Source: Hymenobacter busanensis
Lineage (GTDB): Bacteria > Bacteroidota > Bacteroidia > Cytophagales > Hymenobacteraceae
Direction of reading: 5' to 3'
Assembly (NCBI RefSeq): GCF_008727865.1
Contig: NZ_VTWU01000005.1
Coordinates: 489,761-553,760, forward strand
Length of the DNA stretch: 64,000 bases
Below are positions 1 to 9,698 of the stretch, one piece after another. A program made the position numbers and the translations under genes. A model generated the notes under the pieces. That model worked only from the letters and a program-made list of their open reading frames with translations. It did no database searches and was not told the origin of the DNA. Within the stretch, counting starts at the first letter, position 1, and each line of letters begins with the position of its first letter.

Positions 1-2
1 CC

Positions 3-1466
3 GATGGCAAACCAGCCACCGCGGCCAAGCCGGAAACCCGCCGCGTGGTGGGCTACGGTCCGTTGTGGTCCGACAACGGCCAACGCGCCTTTTTGGTCGT
101 GCGGTCGATGGACAACAAGGACCGTTGGATTGTGAGTTTCGACCCAGCCACACAGAAGATTACGTTGCTCGACCGGCAGCACGACGATGCGTGGATCAAC
201 GGCCCGGGCATCGGCTACGAGCAAGGCAACGTGGGCTGGATGCCCGACAACCAGCGCGTGTGGTTTCAGAGTGAGGAAAGCGGCTACTCGCACCTCTACA
301 CCGTGGATGTGCGCACCGGGCAGAAAAAGGCCCTGACTAGCGGCAACTTTGAAGTGCAGACCGCGCAGCTCTCAAAGGATAAAAAGCAGTGGTACCTGAC
401 GGCCAACAAAGTGCACCCGGGCGAGCAGCACTTCTACCGCATGCCGCTTGACGGTGGCGCCCTCACCCAACTCACCTCCCAAACCGGCGCCCACGAAGTC
501 AGCCTCTCGCCCGACGAAAAAACGCTGCTGGTGCGCCACAGCGCTGCCAATCGGCCCTGGGAGCTATACGTGATGGACAACAAGTCCGGCGCCAAAATGC
601 GCCAGCTCACCCACTCCACCACGCCCGAGTTCGAGAGCTACAAATGGCGCGAGCCGGAAATCGTGACCATTCAGGCCCGCGACGGAGCGCAGGTATACGC
701 CCGCCTCTACCGCCCGGCGCAGCAAGACCCCACTAGGCCGGCGGTGGTGTTTGTGCACGGCGCGGGCTACTTGCAGAACGCCCACAAGTGGTGGAGCCAG
801 TACTTCCGCGAGTACATGTTCAACAACTTGCTGGCCGACCGTGGCTACACGGTGCTCGACATCGACTACCGCGGCTCCAGCGGCTACGGCCGCAACTGGC
901 GCACCGGCATCTACCGCCACATGGGCGGCAAAGACCTCGACGACCACCTCGACGGCGCCAAGCTGCTGGTCGACAAGTACAACGTAGACCCGCAGCGCAT
1001 CGGCATCTACGGCGGCAGCTACGGCGGCTTTATCACGCTCATGGCCATGTTCACGCAGCCCGACGTGTTTCGGGCCGGTGGCGCCTTGCGCTCCGTCACC
1101 GATTGGGCGCACTACAACCACCCCTACACCGCCAACATTCTCAACGAGCCATATACCGACAGCCTGGCCTACGCCCGCTCGTCGCCCATTTACTACGCCG
1201 AAGGGCTGAAGGGCGCTCTGCTGATGTGCCACGGCATGGTAGACACCAACGTGCACTTCCAGGATATTGTGCGCCTGTCGCAGCGGCTCATTGAGCTGGG
1301 CAAAGACAACTGGGAACTGGCCGTGTACCCCATGGAAGACCACGGCTTCGTGGAGCCTTCGTCGTGGACCGACGAGTACAAGCGCATTCTGAAGCTGTTT
1401 GAAACCAACCTGCGCGGGCAACCGGCCGCTGGTACTACCGGAGCCACCGGCACAAGCCGGCCGTAA
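3..1466 (+). CDS. S9 family prolyl oligopeptidase (5' truncated)
   Basis: The reading frame is open from base 3, so the gene starts before the window. What is visible is part of the beta-propeller (repeated W/Y-rich strands, SPDEKTLLVRH) followed by the alpha/beta-hydrolase catalytic domain. The nucleophile Ser is in GGSYGG (codon 1017-1019), the acid Asp in GMVDTN (codon 1242-1244) and the His in EDHGF (codon 1341-1343), the standard order of the S9 (DPP-IV/acylaminoacyl peptidase) family. It would cleave short peptides, probably in the periplasm, but the N-terminus that would show a signal peptide is outside. The Gly/Thr/Ala-rich C-terminal tail is probably disordered. It converges with the PAP2 gene, with only 22 bases between the stop codons. 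Confidence 0.93.
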   Translation, partial: DGKPATAAKPETRRVVGYGPLWSDNGQRAFLVVRSMDNKDRWIVSFDPATQKITLLDRQHDDAWINGPGIGYEQGNVGWMPDNQRVWFQSEESGYSHLYTVDVRTGQKKALTSGNFEVQTAQLSKDKKQWYLTANKVHPGEQHFYRMPLDGGALTQLTSQTGAHEVSLSPDEKTLLVRHSAANRPWELYVMDNKSGAKMRQLTHSTTPEFESYKWREPEIVTIQARDGAQVYARLYRPAQQDPTRPAVVFVHGAGYLQNAHKWWSQYFREYMFNNLLADRGYTVLDIDYRGSSGYGRNWRTGIYRHMGGKDLDDHLDGAKLLVDKYNVDPQRIGIYGGSYGGFITLMAMFTQPDVFRAGGALRSVTDWAHYNHPYTANILNEPYTDSLAYARSSPIYYAEGLKGALLMCHGMVDTNVHFQDIVRLSQRLIELGKDNWELAVYPMEDHGFVEPSSWTDEYKRILKLFETNLRGQPAAGTTGATGTSRP

Positions 1467-1488
1467 CACGTGCTACGGCCGGCTGCGG

Positions 1489-2319
1489 CTACAATTGTTT
1501 GCTGATGAGCAGGCCGCTGTAGCCGAAACCGTTGGCGTTTATACCCCGCAGCGGCACCACCGACATGCCCGCGCGCCCCGCCGTTTTGTGCAGCTGCGGC
1601 ACCAGAATGCCCGAGGCCGCGCCCACCGTGTAGCCCAACAGGTTGTCGGTGAGGAAGTGTTTGCCGGCCTCCATGCGGAACAAGGCTACGCCGGCCGGCA
1701 CCAGCGCGGCGGCGCCCCACACGTAGGGCTGGGCCGGCGAGTCGGGGTTGAAGTCGTGAAAAACCTTGGCCGCGAAAAACGTGGCCGTAGCGGTGTGGGC
1801 AGTATGGCCGGCAAAAAACGAGTTGGTGGCAATGCGGCTGCCGCGCTTGTTGGCCGGGCCTTCGGTGCCGTAGAGGTAGGGGCGGTAGCGGTACACGTTG
1901 CCGGCCGAAAGCGTGAAGGCAGCATCGGAAAAGGCCAGGGCTTGCACGTAGAGGCCCAGCACCTGGCCGTAGCGGCCGCGCACGTTGTCGTTCAGCGCCA
2001 GCAGACCGGGCGCAATAACGAGCGTGGGGTAGCACAGCAGGTCGCTGGCCAACTGGGCGTTGTCGCTGTATTTGCCCGCCACCCACCGGTCGATTTTCGG
2101 CACGTCGTTTTTGTTGAGGGCGGCCTGCTCGGCTTCGGAAAGGCCGTGCTTCTGCTGGATGAGGTACAGGCCCGTACCGGCCCCAATGCCGAACAAAGCC
2201 GTAATGGGCGCATCGACGGCGAAGCGGGTGCGGTAAGGCGAGCTGGCTTGCTGGGCCGTAGCCGCAGGAACCGACGCCAGCAGCGTGCCGGCCAGCAACA
2301 GGGAGGAGACGTATTTCAT
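1489..2319 (-). CDS. PAP2-family phosphatase, exported
   Basis: 276 residues with a signal peptide (about 1-22, cleaved near ATA-Q). The type 2 phosphatidic-acid phosphatase fold is shown by RPY at 146-148, SFFAGH at 167-172 (the PSGH block with Pro-Ser replaced) and R215...K220-H221...D225 (the SR-x5-H-x3-D block), so the catalytic histidines 172 and 221 are present. The family removes phosphate from lipid phosphates or undecaprenyl pyrophosphate on the outer face of a membrane; the substrate here cannot be told. The cleavable signal with few strong membrane segments suggests a periplasmic or outer-membrane-associated enzyme. It is divergent from the membrane protein at 2570 across a 250-base gap. 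Confidence 0.88.
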   Translation of the reverse strand: MKYVSSLLLAGTLLASVPAATAQQASSPYRTRFAVDAPITALFGIGAGTGLYLIQQKHGLSEAEQAALNKNDVPKIDRWVAGKYSDNAQLASDLLCYPTLVIAPGLLALNDNVRGRYGQVLGLYVQALAFSDAAFTLSAGNVYRYRPYLYGTEGPANKRGSRIATNSFFAGHTAHTATATFFAAKVFHDFNPDSPAQPYVWGAAALVPAGVALFRMEAGKHFLTDNLLGYTVGAASGILVPQLHKTAGRAGMSVVPLRGINANGFGYSGLLISKQL

Positions 2320-2569
2320 GGGGAGAAAGGTGTGGATGCGGTTGAAACGCGGAAGTAAAAGGCAAGGTTGGTCGAGCTTGCGTTGCCGCCGCCTCGCCAG
2401 CGTTTACCCGCCAGATGAAGGAACTGGGCTACCGGGCGTTGCACGAACCGGGGCCTCGCCCTACCTTGCCGCGTTGCGCACCTACCAGCTACTCGTTAGA
2501 CGGGTAACACCTTCTTATCCAAGGGCGCATTTTCTCTTATTCTACTGCTCCGAATTCGGTCCTGCCCGC

Positions 2570-3814
2570 GTGAAAAACCTGCTTATCATCGTCGCCCTGG
2601 TATTGGCGGCGGCGCTTTCACTGCTGCTGGCGCCGCCGCCCGCCGGAGCCGAGGACTACTACGGAACCTACGTGCAGCTAAGCCGGCGCACCGGCTTCGT
2701 GCTCAACTACGACTCGTTCGGGTACATCGCGGCGGCGGCGCACCCGGCCACGTTGCTGCAAGCCGGGGAAGTGCGGCAGTCGCGGCCGTTGTTTGTGCTG
2801 CTGGCCGCAGCCGTGGGCTATCCGCTGGCGCCGCTTTTTACGCGCTTGGTTGGGGAGCAAACGGTGCAAACCTATTTTTGGAACACCACGCCGGTACCCA
2901 TTCCGCTGGCCGAATTGATTGGGCTCTACCCGGTATTTGTGCTGCTGAATTTCGGCGTGCTGATAGCCAGTCTGTGGCTGTTTGCATGGCTGTATCCGCG
3001 CCTCACGGCGGGGCAGGGTTCCGCGGGAGTCATGTACACCCTGATGGTGTTCATGGCATCGGGCCAGATAACCAAGGCGTTTTTCTGGACGGCTCATCAG
3101 CAGATGTTCTGCTTTTTTACCCCGCTGTTTTGCCTGGCGCTGCTCCTGTGGCTGCACAAGCGGCCAATAACCAGCCCGCCGCTTGTCACGCTGGCACTGG
3201 TGCTGGGCCTGTTGCCACTGGTGTACGGCAACTTTGTATTGTGCCTGCCCTGTCTCTGGTACGCCGGCTGGCAACGACGCACTAACGGGCCTCCTGGCCG
3301 TTTCTGGCTGCAGATGCTGCTCGTGAGCGGCGCATTTGCCCTGCCTACCCTGGGCTGGATTGTCCTGCTGAAAAGCCAGGGCGTGACGTACTACAACCAC
3401 GAAGTAGCGCGCTACCGGCAGTTGGTCTGGGTGCTCGACCTGCTCCAGCAGCCGTCGGCCGACTGGTGGCCTACCGTAGCTGCTCGCCTGCGCGACTTTG
3501 GCCGGTCGCTCAACGGCATCGTGTTTTTCCTGGTGGCGGTGCCCGGGGTGTGGCTGCTTATGCGCCTGCGGCGTGCCGCGGAGGCACCTGCGCTGCCACA
3601 GCCGCTGGGGTTTCTGTTGTTGCTTTTCGGCGGGTTTCTGCTGGGGCTGGGCTACTACCAGGAACGTCTCACGTTCACGCTGGTGCCGTTGCTGCTCTGC
3701 TACGCCGCCGTGCTGCTGGCGCGCTGGCCGTTTCGCTACCAGTGGCTGCCCGTGGCGCTGACGGCGCTGGGCTGGCACCTCTTCAACGTGCTGTCGTACG
3801 GGCCATTTTCCTGA
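2570..3814 (+). CDS. polytopic membrane protein of unknown function
   Basis: 414 residues from a GTG at 2570; the frame is open further upstream, but that part is not protein-like and this GTG is directly followed by a first hydrophobic segment (KNLLIIVALVLAAALSLLL). About ten membrane spans are visible, with a periplasmic-looking loop after span 1 (EDYYGTYVQLSRRTGF...YDSFGY). The topology resembles GT-C or PMT-like integral-membrane glycosyltransferases, but I do not see a confident DD/DE motif after span 1, so no activity is assigned. The stop is 10 bases from the end of the converging gene at 3825. Confidence 0.75.
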   Translation: MKNLLIIVALVLAAALSLLLAPPPAGAEDYYGTYVQLSRRTGFVLNYDSFGYIAAAAHPATLLQAGEVRQSRPLFVLLAAAVGYPLAPLFTRLVGEQTVQTYFWNTTPVPIPLAELIGLYPVFVLLNFGVLIASLWLFAWLYPRLTAGQGSAGVMYTLMVFMASGQITKAFFWTAHQQMFCFFTPLFCLALLLWLHKRPITSPPLVTLALVLGLLPLVYGNFVLCLPCLWYAGWQRRTNGPPGRFWLQMLLVSGAFALPTLGWIVLLKSQGVTYYNHEVARYRQLVWVLDLLQQPSADWWPTVAARLRDFGRSLNGIVFFLVAVPGVWLLMRLRRAAEAPALPQPLGFLLLLFGGFLLGLGYYQERLTFTLVPLLLCYAAVLLARWPFRYQWLPVALTALGWHLFNVLSYGPFS

Positions 3815-3824
3815 TGCTACCTGG

Positions 3825-5231
3825 CTAGCGCAGCGGTTGTTTGTCGGAGTTAGCGTTGAGCTGAAAACCCAGACTCAAGGCAAAGCTGAGCAGCCGGCCG
3901 GTGTAGCTGTACCCATACGGAAAGGGCGTACCGGATTGGTATAAGTCCAACACGCCGGCCACAACCAACGGATCAGAGTAGGCGTCTCTGTTATAGCGCC
4001 GTGCGTAGAGCATCAGGGTGAGTCGGTCGCGCTTGATACCCGCCTCCAGATATGGCAGACTTAGCATAGAACTCGAAAAAAAACTGCTTAGTGGATAGTA
4101 GCTGCGCGTAGGTAGGGAAAAGCCACTAACTGTTCGTTTGCTGACGCCGTCGCCATAATACAACATATTGGCCTTCTCCGATTGGAACGGCGGTAGCTGA
4201 GCACCCATGCCAAGCACCAATTGATAAGTAGCTCCCAGGGGCCGCAAATGGCGCACGCCAAAATCTACTGTGGTGAGCGAACCGCGCCATTCCAAAGTGC
4301 CCTTCCACGCGTTGTCGCCGTTGGGAGAGGCTACCGGTGTGGTGCCGCCGTAGTTCGAGCGGTTGATAGCGGAGTGCAGTGCCCATTTGCGCCCCCCCAG
4401 CACGATATCGAAAAACATACCGAATTGCGGGTGCAAGCGCCCATCGACCTGGGTATTTTCCAAGGTTTGGCGTTCCTGCCCGGGCGCATCGGAGGTATGC
4501 AAGCGGAAGTCGTTGAAACGCATGCCTAGCGTGGGGCCAACCTGCACCTTGGCCCAATGCCGTACCGCACGTGCCGCCACTACCCGACCCGGTTGCTTGG
4601 CGGCTGAACAGTCCTGGTTGTAGAGTTGCACGAGGTTGCTGAGTGCTTCGGCCATGAAAGCGGTTTTGCCGAGCGCCTGTACCACGCTCTGGCAGTCGCC
4701 GAAATACACCAGCAGCTGGTTGCGGTAGTTGTTGCCGTCCACTACTTGCTGGCGCCCATCGCGCTCGGCCAAGTATTGACGGTCGGCCAGCTCTATATAC
4801 GCCCGCTGCTCCCGGCGCACAAAGAAGTGCTTGACGTCACCGAGCCGAATACCCAGCAAGCTGGCGCTGCCTTCTACAAAGACATCGGCCAGCACCGTAT
4901 CGGAACGCTGGGCAATGATTAGGCTGCCAGGCAATTTGTTGAGGTTGTTCGACGCTCCGAAATCAATGAGGAGCAACTCGCGGCGCAACAGCCGGCCGCT
5001 GGTAAGCTGCACCGCCCGGAGCCGACGGGCCGGATAGGCAACGGCCGGGCTTCCGGCAGCACTGCGCAACCGAACGGTAGTGGGTGGGTCGTTCCAGAAG
5101 TTGTTTTCTACTTCGCCGCGCAAGGTGTCGCCGCTGCTCAACACCAGATACCCCGGCTCAAATACCTGCGCGGAAACAACGGAAATGCCGGCCAGCAGCA
5201 AAAAAAGAAGAAGACCGAAACGGATAAACAT
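3825..5231 (-). CDS. secreted protein, probable C-terminal beta-barrel (paralogue 1)
   Basis: 468 residues with a clear signal peptide (LLFLLLAGISVVSA-Q). Residues about 25-200 form a beta-rich region (GYLVLSSGDTLRGEVENNFW...). This is followed by a helical element with two cysteines (FGDCQSV...LVQLYNQDC), and the C-terminal half shows alternating hydrophobic/aromatic strands and LSFALSLGFQLN, as in outer-membrane barrels. It aligns by eye with the product of the next gene (5467-6747), so the two are tandem paralogues. Function unknown; similar two-part proteins are common in Cytophagales. A TAGCTTTG-like -7 box (5266-5273, minus strand) lies 35 bases upstream. Confidence 0.8.
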   Translation of the reverse strand: MFIRFGLLLFLLLAGISVVSAQVFEPGYLVLSSGDTLRGEVENNFWNDPPTTVRLRSAAGSPAVAYPARRLRAVQLTSGRLLRRELLLIDFGASNNLNKLPGSLIIAQRSDTVLADVFVEGSASLLGIRLGDVKHFFVRREQRAYIELADRQYLAERDGRQQVVDGNNYRNQLLVYFGDCQSVVQALGKTAFMAEALSNLVQLYNQDCSAAKQPGRVVAARAVRHWAKVQVGPTLGMRFNDFRLHTSDAPGQERQTLENTQVDGRLHPQFGMFFDIVLGGRKWALHSAINRSNYGGTTPVASPNGDNAWKGTLEWRGSLTTVDFGVRHLRPLGATYQLVLGMGAQLPPFQSEKANMLYYGDGVSKRTVSGFSLPTRSYYPLSSFFSSSMLSLPYLEAGIKRDRLTLMLYARRYNRDAYSDPLVVAGVLDLYQSGTPFPYGYSYTGRLLSFALSLGFQLNANSDKQPLR

Positions 5232-5466
5232 AAGAGGCCAATAGAGGCGTTGAGAAAAGAATGAGCAAAGCTACACCGGAGAGCCTGCCGATACCCTGTG
5301 AGAGATATCAGGGGTAGCTTTTAACTTGGCAACACGCCTGCTCGTCTCAATCCCTAGGTTTGCTTAAAGATCTGAAAGCTTCGACGGCTGTAAAATTTCA
5401 TTGGCCGGTTCGGCCGATAAGCCGAGGGAACTCCAGCCAGCAGCGTTACCTAGGGAACTCCGAGGG

Positions 5467-6747
5467 CTATTTGAAAAACGCCGTGACCAGCAGCCCCGTG
5501 GTGAAAGCCGTGCTCCGGTACGTGGGCGGCGGCAGCAGGTCCTGCTTAGGGTACACGTATTCGCCGCGCAGGCTGAGCGCAAAATTGCCACGCTGCACCC
5601 CAATTTCGAGTTGAGCAGCCGGCGCCAGCACGGCTGGGGCGCCCAGCAGCGTAACCGACCGTTTTTGCCGGGAGTCGATGTACTCGACGGTGTAGCTGCG
5701 GCGAAACAGCGACGCCAGGCCAGCCCCTACGCCCCAGAACGGCTGCGTGACGCTGCTGCCCAGCAATTGGCGGTACCCCACGCTCAGGCTCAACTGCTCG
5801 TGTCGGGCATACAGCCGGTCATCCACGCCCACGAAATACGAAACATCGGCATCGGCGCGTAGGCGTTGGTACTGCAGCTCAATCCGGTACACTTGGTTGC
5901 GGCGCCGGGTGGGCTGCACGTACAGGCCCAACCCGCCCACGGGGGTGAGGCCGGTGGGGTGAATTGAGGCCAGGTTTTCGTAGGCGTTTTTGAAGTTCGG
6001 GTTGGTGCTGAAACCCAGGCGCGTGAGGCCCCCTCCCACGGTAGCGCCTACTTTCACGCGGGTCCGGTAGGTGTCGGCGCTGCGCACGTAGGTAGTAGCC
6101 GATTGGGTACCGCACCATTCGTTGTAGTACTGCACCAGTTTCTGCAGGGCCCGGGCTTCGAAAGGCGTTTGGGCTGCTCGGGTCGAGGCCTGGGCGCAGT
6201 CGGCGGTAAACTCCTGCAGAATGCGCTTATAGGTGGTGTTGTCTTCGGCCTGCACCCGGCGGCCGTTTATCTCGCGCAAGCTGCGGTTTACCACCATTTC
6301 GGCGGGGCCCTGGTCGGCTTTTTCCAGGTAAAAGTGGTCTTTGTTGCGGGCGTCGCGCAGGTAGTACAGCGTCAGCTTGCCTTCGGCGTACACATCGAGC
6401 CACACCGAGTCGCGCTCAATCTGCGAGGGCGGCGCATTCACGTCCATAAAGCCGGGCCGGTTTTCGGCTACATCCACCGTCACACCGCGTCGGCGGTAAA
6501 ACTCGCCCTCCACGGTGCGAAACTCCACCACCTGCCCTACGCGGTACACCACCGGCTGCGCATCGGGGGCGGTTTTGAAATACACTTGCCGTGGGTTTTG
6601 CTGCCAGCGCGTGTTTTCTACTAGGCCCGTCACCTTCGTGCCCGCGTTGTCGATGATGTAGCCCTCGGTATAGCCGGCGGGCAGTTGCTGGGCCTGTGCA
6701 ACCGACACCAGGGTTAGGCAAGCAAAGCTGAGTAAAGAAAAGCGCAT
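5467..6747 (-). CDS. secreted protein, probable C-terminal beta-barrel (paralogue 2)
   Basis: 426 residues. I use the ATG at 6747, which opens directly into a signal peptide (FSLLSFACLTLVSVAQA-Q); the 12-codon upstream extension (MGLARGGPASGF) spoils it. The organisation matches the gene at 3825: GYIIDNAGTKVTGLVENTRW at the mature N-terminus, a Cys-containing helix (FTADCAQ...LVQYYNEWC) in the middle, then amphipathic strands (KVGATVGGGLTRLGF, YRIELQYQRLRADADVSYF, FALSLRGEYVYPKQ). An outer-membrane location is inferred. The ligand and role are unknown. It is divergent from the GH1-like gene at 6988 across 240 bases. Confidence 0.8.
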   Translation of the reverse strand: MRFSLLSFACLTLVSVAQAQQLPAGYTEGYIIDNAGTKVTGLVENTRWQQNPRQVYFKTAPDAQPVVYRVGQVVEFRTVEGEFYRRRGVTVDVAENRPGFMDVNAPPSQIERDSVWLDVYAEGKLTLYYLRDARNKDHFYLEKADQGPAEMVVNRSLREINGRRVQAEDNTTYKRILQEFTADCAQASTRAAQTPFEARALQKLVQYYNEWCGTQSATTYVRSADTYRTRVKVGATVGGGLTRLGFSTNPNFKNAYENLASIHPTGLTPVGGLGLYVQPTRRRNQVYRIELQYQRLRADADVSYFVGVDDRLYARHEQLSLSVGYRQLLGSSVTQPFWGVGAGLASLFRRSYTVEYIDSRQKRSVTLLGAPAVLAPAAQLEIGVQRGNFALSLRGEYVYPKQDLLPPPTYRSTAFTTGLLVTAFFK

Positions 6748-6987
6748 AAAACCACTTGCTGGCCCGCCACGTGCAAGGCCCAAAAGCCAAAGGTACTGGC
6801 CTTGTGCACAAGACCAACGCCAGCGCCTACGCCCTAGCCAAATTGGGCAGTGCGCCGTACAACGGCCTCGGGCGCTGCGTGCAGCCTGCCGGCAAATACC
6901 GGCTTGCCTTGCCCAGATGCTGGTGTCTGATATGCCTCTGCCTCTGTCGTAGTTCCCCGGTTCGCCTCTTCATTACACACTTCCAGC

Positions 6988-8196
6988 ATGGCCGCTTCCA
7001 AGTTCATGTTTGCCACGGGCATCGAAAACAGTTACCCCACCATTCAATTGCCCAATGGTACCATCAAGCGGGTCGACGAACTGGAAAAAACCGGCCACTA
7101 CCAGCATTGGCAGCAGGATTTTGAGCTGGTCAAGGAAATGGGCATCGAGTTTTTGCGCTACGGCCCGCCGTACTACCGCACCCACGTGGGGCCCGACCAG
7201 TATGACTGGGAATTCACCGACCTGACCTTCAACCGCCTGCGCGAGTTGAACATCACGCCCATCGTCGACCTGTGCCACTTCGGTGTGCCCGACTGGATGG
7301 GCGGCTTCCTGAACCCCGATTTTCCGCGGCTTTTTGCCAGTTACTGCCGGGCCTTCACGTTGCGCTTCCCCTACATCCAGCTCTACACGCCCATCAACGA
7401 AATCTACGTCGCGGCCATGTTCTCGGCCCAGAACGGCTGGTGGAACGACCGAAAGGCCTCCGACCGGGACTTCGTAACGGCCCTCAAAACCATCTGCAAG
7501 GCCAACGTGCTGGGCATGCTGGCCATTCTGGAAGTGCAGCCCGAAGCCACCTTCATTCAAAGCGAGTCGTCGGAATACTTCCATACCGAAACGCCGTCGA
7601 TGCTGGAAAAAGCGCACCACATGAACGAAAAGCGCTTCCTGTCGCTCGACCTCACCTACGGTTACCCCGTGTCGGTAACCATGTACGAGTTCCTGCTCGA
7701 CAACGGCATGACCCGCGACGAGTACCACTGGTTTGGCCAGACCGACATCAAAGCCAAGTGCGTAATGGGCAACGACTACTACCGCACCAACGAGCACCTG
7801 CTCTGTTCCGATGGCTCGGTGCAGCCCGCCGGCGACATGTTCGGCTACTACGTCGTCACGAAGCAGTACTACGACCGGTACCGCCTCCCCGTCATGCACA
7901 CCGAAACCAACCTCGCCGACCCGCAGGCCGTCAACTGGCTGAAGCGCCAATGGGCCAACGCCCACCGGCTCAAGCAGGACGGTGTACCCCTCATCGGCTT
8001 CACCTGGTACTCGCTGCTCGACCAGGTTGACTGGGATACGGCCCTGCGCGAGGACAATAATCGGGTAAATCCGCTGGGTTTGTACGACCTGAATCGGAAG
8101 ATTCGGCCGGTAGGCGTGGCCTACAAGGCCCTGATTGAGAGTTGGAAAGACGTGCTGGAGCAAGAGAGTTACGGCATCCACCTCAATTACCGCTAG
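6988..8196 (+). CDS. family 1 glycoside hydrolase-like protein
   Basis: 402 residues, a single (beta/alpha)8 domain without a signal peptide. The acid/base Glu is in TPINEIY (E138) and the nucleophile in HTETN (E306), the clan GH-A positions; FLRYGPPYYRTH, FGVPDWMGGF and GFTWYSLLDQVDW are GH1-like blocks. At about 400 residues it is shorter than classical GH1 beta-glucosidases (about 450), which fits the family-1-like cytoplasmic enzymes of Bacteroidota. Substrate unknown; a beta-glycoside is the default. It precedes metK by 117 bases, and metK appears to have its own promoter, so no operon is implied. Confidence 0.82.
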   Translation: MAASKFMFATGIENSYPTIQLPNGTIKRVDELEKTGHYQHWQQDFELVKEMGIEFLRYGPPYYRTHVGPDQYDWEFTDLTFNRLRELNITPIVDLCHFGVPDWMGGFLNPDFPRLFASYCRAFTLRFPYIQLYTPINEIYVAAMFSAQNGWWNDRKASDRDFVTALKTICKANVLGMLAILEVQPEATFIQSESSEYFHTETPSMLEKAHHMNEKRFLSLDLTYGYPVSVTMYEFLLDNGMTRDEYHWFGQTDIKAKCVMGNDYYRTNEHLLCSDGSVQPAGDMFGYYVVTKQYYDRYRLPVMHTETNLADPQAVNWLKRQWANAHRLKQDGVPLIGFTWYSLLDQVDWDTALREDNNRVNPLGLYDLNRKIRPVGVAYKALIESWKDVLEQESYGIHLNYR

Positions 8197-8230
8197 CAAA
8201 ATCGGGGTGGGCCGCTTGGTTGAATTTCGG

Positions 8231-8238
8231 TAGCTTTG
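8231..8238 (+). promoter_or_regulatory. metK promoter -7 box
   Basis: TAGCTTTG matches the Bacteroidota TAnnTTTG -7 consensus exactly, 76 bases before the metK start. Two TTG triplets lie upstream (8216-8222), but their spacing is shorter than usual, so only the -7 box is confident. Confidence 0.5.
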
Positions 8239-8313
8239 CCACCCTCTGTGGCCCGCTCTGCCGGGGCGACGCCACCGAGTTTCTGGTTTCACCGACGCCG
8301 GCACGTACATTCA

Positions 8314-9576
8314 ATGCCCTACCTGTTCACCTCTGAATCCGTTTCGGAAGGCCACCCCGACAAAGTTGCCGACCAGATTTCCGACGCTATCCTCGACGAG
8401 TTTCTGCGGCAAGACCCCGCTTCCAAAGTAGCCTGCGAAACCCTCGTGACGACGGGTTTGGTAGTGGTTGCCGGCGAAGTGAAGTCCAAAGCCTACGTGG
8501 ATGTGCAAACCGTAGCCCGCGACGTGATTCGCCGCATCGGTTACACCAAAGCCGAGTACAAGTTCGAAGCCGAGTCCTGCGGCATTCTGTCGGCTCTGCA
8601 CGAGCAGTCCCCCGACATCAACCAAGGCGTGGAGCGCCAGAACCCCGAAGACCAGGGCGCTGGCGACCAAGGCATGATGTTCGGCTACGCCTCGCGCGAA
8701 ACCGACAACTACATGCCCCTGGCCCTCGACCTCTCGCACCGCCTGCTGCGCGAGTTGGCCGCCATTCGCAAAGAAGGCCGTCAGATGACCTACTTGCGCC
8801 CCGATGCCAAGTCGCAGGTGACCATTCGCTACAGCGACGACAACAAGCCCGAGGCCATCGACACCATCGTTGTATCGACCCAGCACGACGACTTCGACTC
8901 GTCGGAAGACACCATGTTGCGCCGCATTTCCGAGGATGTGAAAGGCATTCTGATTCCGCGCGTGAAAGCCGGCCTCAGCAGCGAGGTGCAGCAGCTCTTC
9001 ACCGACCAGATTACCTACCACATCAACCCCACGGGCAAGTTCGTTATCGGCGGCCCCCACGGCGACTCCGGCCTTACCGGCCGCAAAATTATTGTGGACA
9101 CCTACGGCGGCAAAGGCGCCCACGGCGGCGGCGCTTTCTCGGGCAAGGACTCGTCGAAGGTTGACCGCTCGGCAGCTTACGCCGCTCGTCACATTGCTAA
9201 AAACCTCGTAGCGGCCGGCGTGGCCGATCAGGTACTGGTGCAGGTTGCCTACGCCATTGGCGTGGCCAAGCCCGTTGGCTTGTACGTAACCACCTACGGT
9301 ACCACCAAAGCCACTGGCTCGAACGGCGAAAAGCTCACCGACGGCCAGATCAGCGAAAAAGTGGACCAACTCTTCGACCTGCGCCCCTACGCCATCGTGC
9401 AGCGCTTCGGTTTGCAGAACCCCATCTTCGGCGAAACGGCCGCCTACGGGCACATGGGCCGCGAGTCGCAGAAGAAAACGGTGCAGCTGGCCAACGGCGA
9501 ATCCCGCGAGGTAGAAACCTTCACGTGGGAAAAGCTCGACTACGTCGACCAGATCAAGCAAGCTTTCGGCCTGTAA
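8314..9576 (+). CDS. metK: S-adenosylmethionine synthase
   Basis: 420 residues from the ATG at 8314, which begins directly with the family N-terminus ([20 protein letters not shown]); the in-frame upstream extension is leader sequence. It makes S-adenosylmethionine from methionine and ATP in the cytosol. [14 protein letters not shown] (ATP/metal site), [12 protein letters not shown] (methionine/ATP signature) and [16 protein letters not shown] (phosphate loop) are all intact. Length is slightly over the bacterial norm because of insertions around residues 110 and 160-190, as in other Bacteroidota. It is followed by a strong hairpin terminator at 9609-9657, so the transcript probably ends there. 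Confidence 0.98.
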   Translation: MPYLFTSESVSEGHPDKVADQISDAILDEFLRQDPASKVACETLVTTGLVVVAGEVKSKAYVDVQTVARDVIRRIGYTKAEYKFEAESCGILSALHEQSPDINQGVERQNPEDQGAGDQGMMFGYASRETDNYMPLALDLSHRLLRELAAIRKEGRQMTYLRPDAKSQVTIRYSDDNKPEAIDTIVVSTQHDDFDSSEDTMLRRISEDVKGILIPRVKAGLSSEVQQLFTDQITYHINPTGKFVIGGPHGDSGLTGRKIIVDTYGGKGAHGGGAFSGKDSSKVDRSAAYAARHIAKNLVAAGVADQVLVQVAYAIGVAKPVGLYVTTYGTTKATGSNGEKLTDGQISEKVDQLFDLRPYAIVQRFGLQNPIFGETAAYGHMGRESQKKTVQLANGESREVETFTWEKLDYVDQIKQAFGL

Positions 9577-9608
9577 GAAGCTACTGGCTAACATCTTCTG
9601 GCATTGCT

Positions 9609-9657
9609 GAAACGAAAGAGCCCGGTTGGCACCATGCCAACCGGGCTCTTTCGTTTC
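9609..9657. terminator. bidirectional terminator, 22-bp arms
   Basis: A 22-bp perfect inverted repeat around a 5-base loop (ACCAT, 9631-9635). The A-rich start and T-rich end (CTCTTTCGTTT) make it usable on both strands. It sits between the converging metK and hpf genes. Confidence 0.85.
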
Positions 9658-9698
9658 GTGGATAAGCTCGTAGCCAACGGCCTTTAGCTAACAGCTAT

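Noticed and set aside
8239..8313. A possible SAM riboswitch in the metK leader
   Set aside because: The leader is short and I cannot identify a conserved SAM-binding fold.
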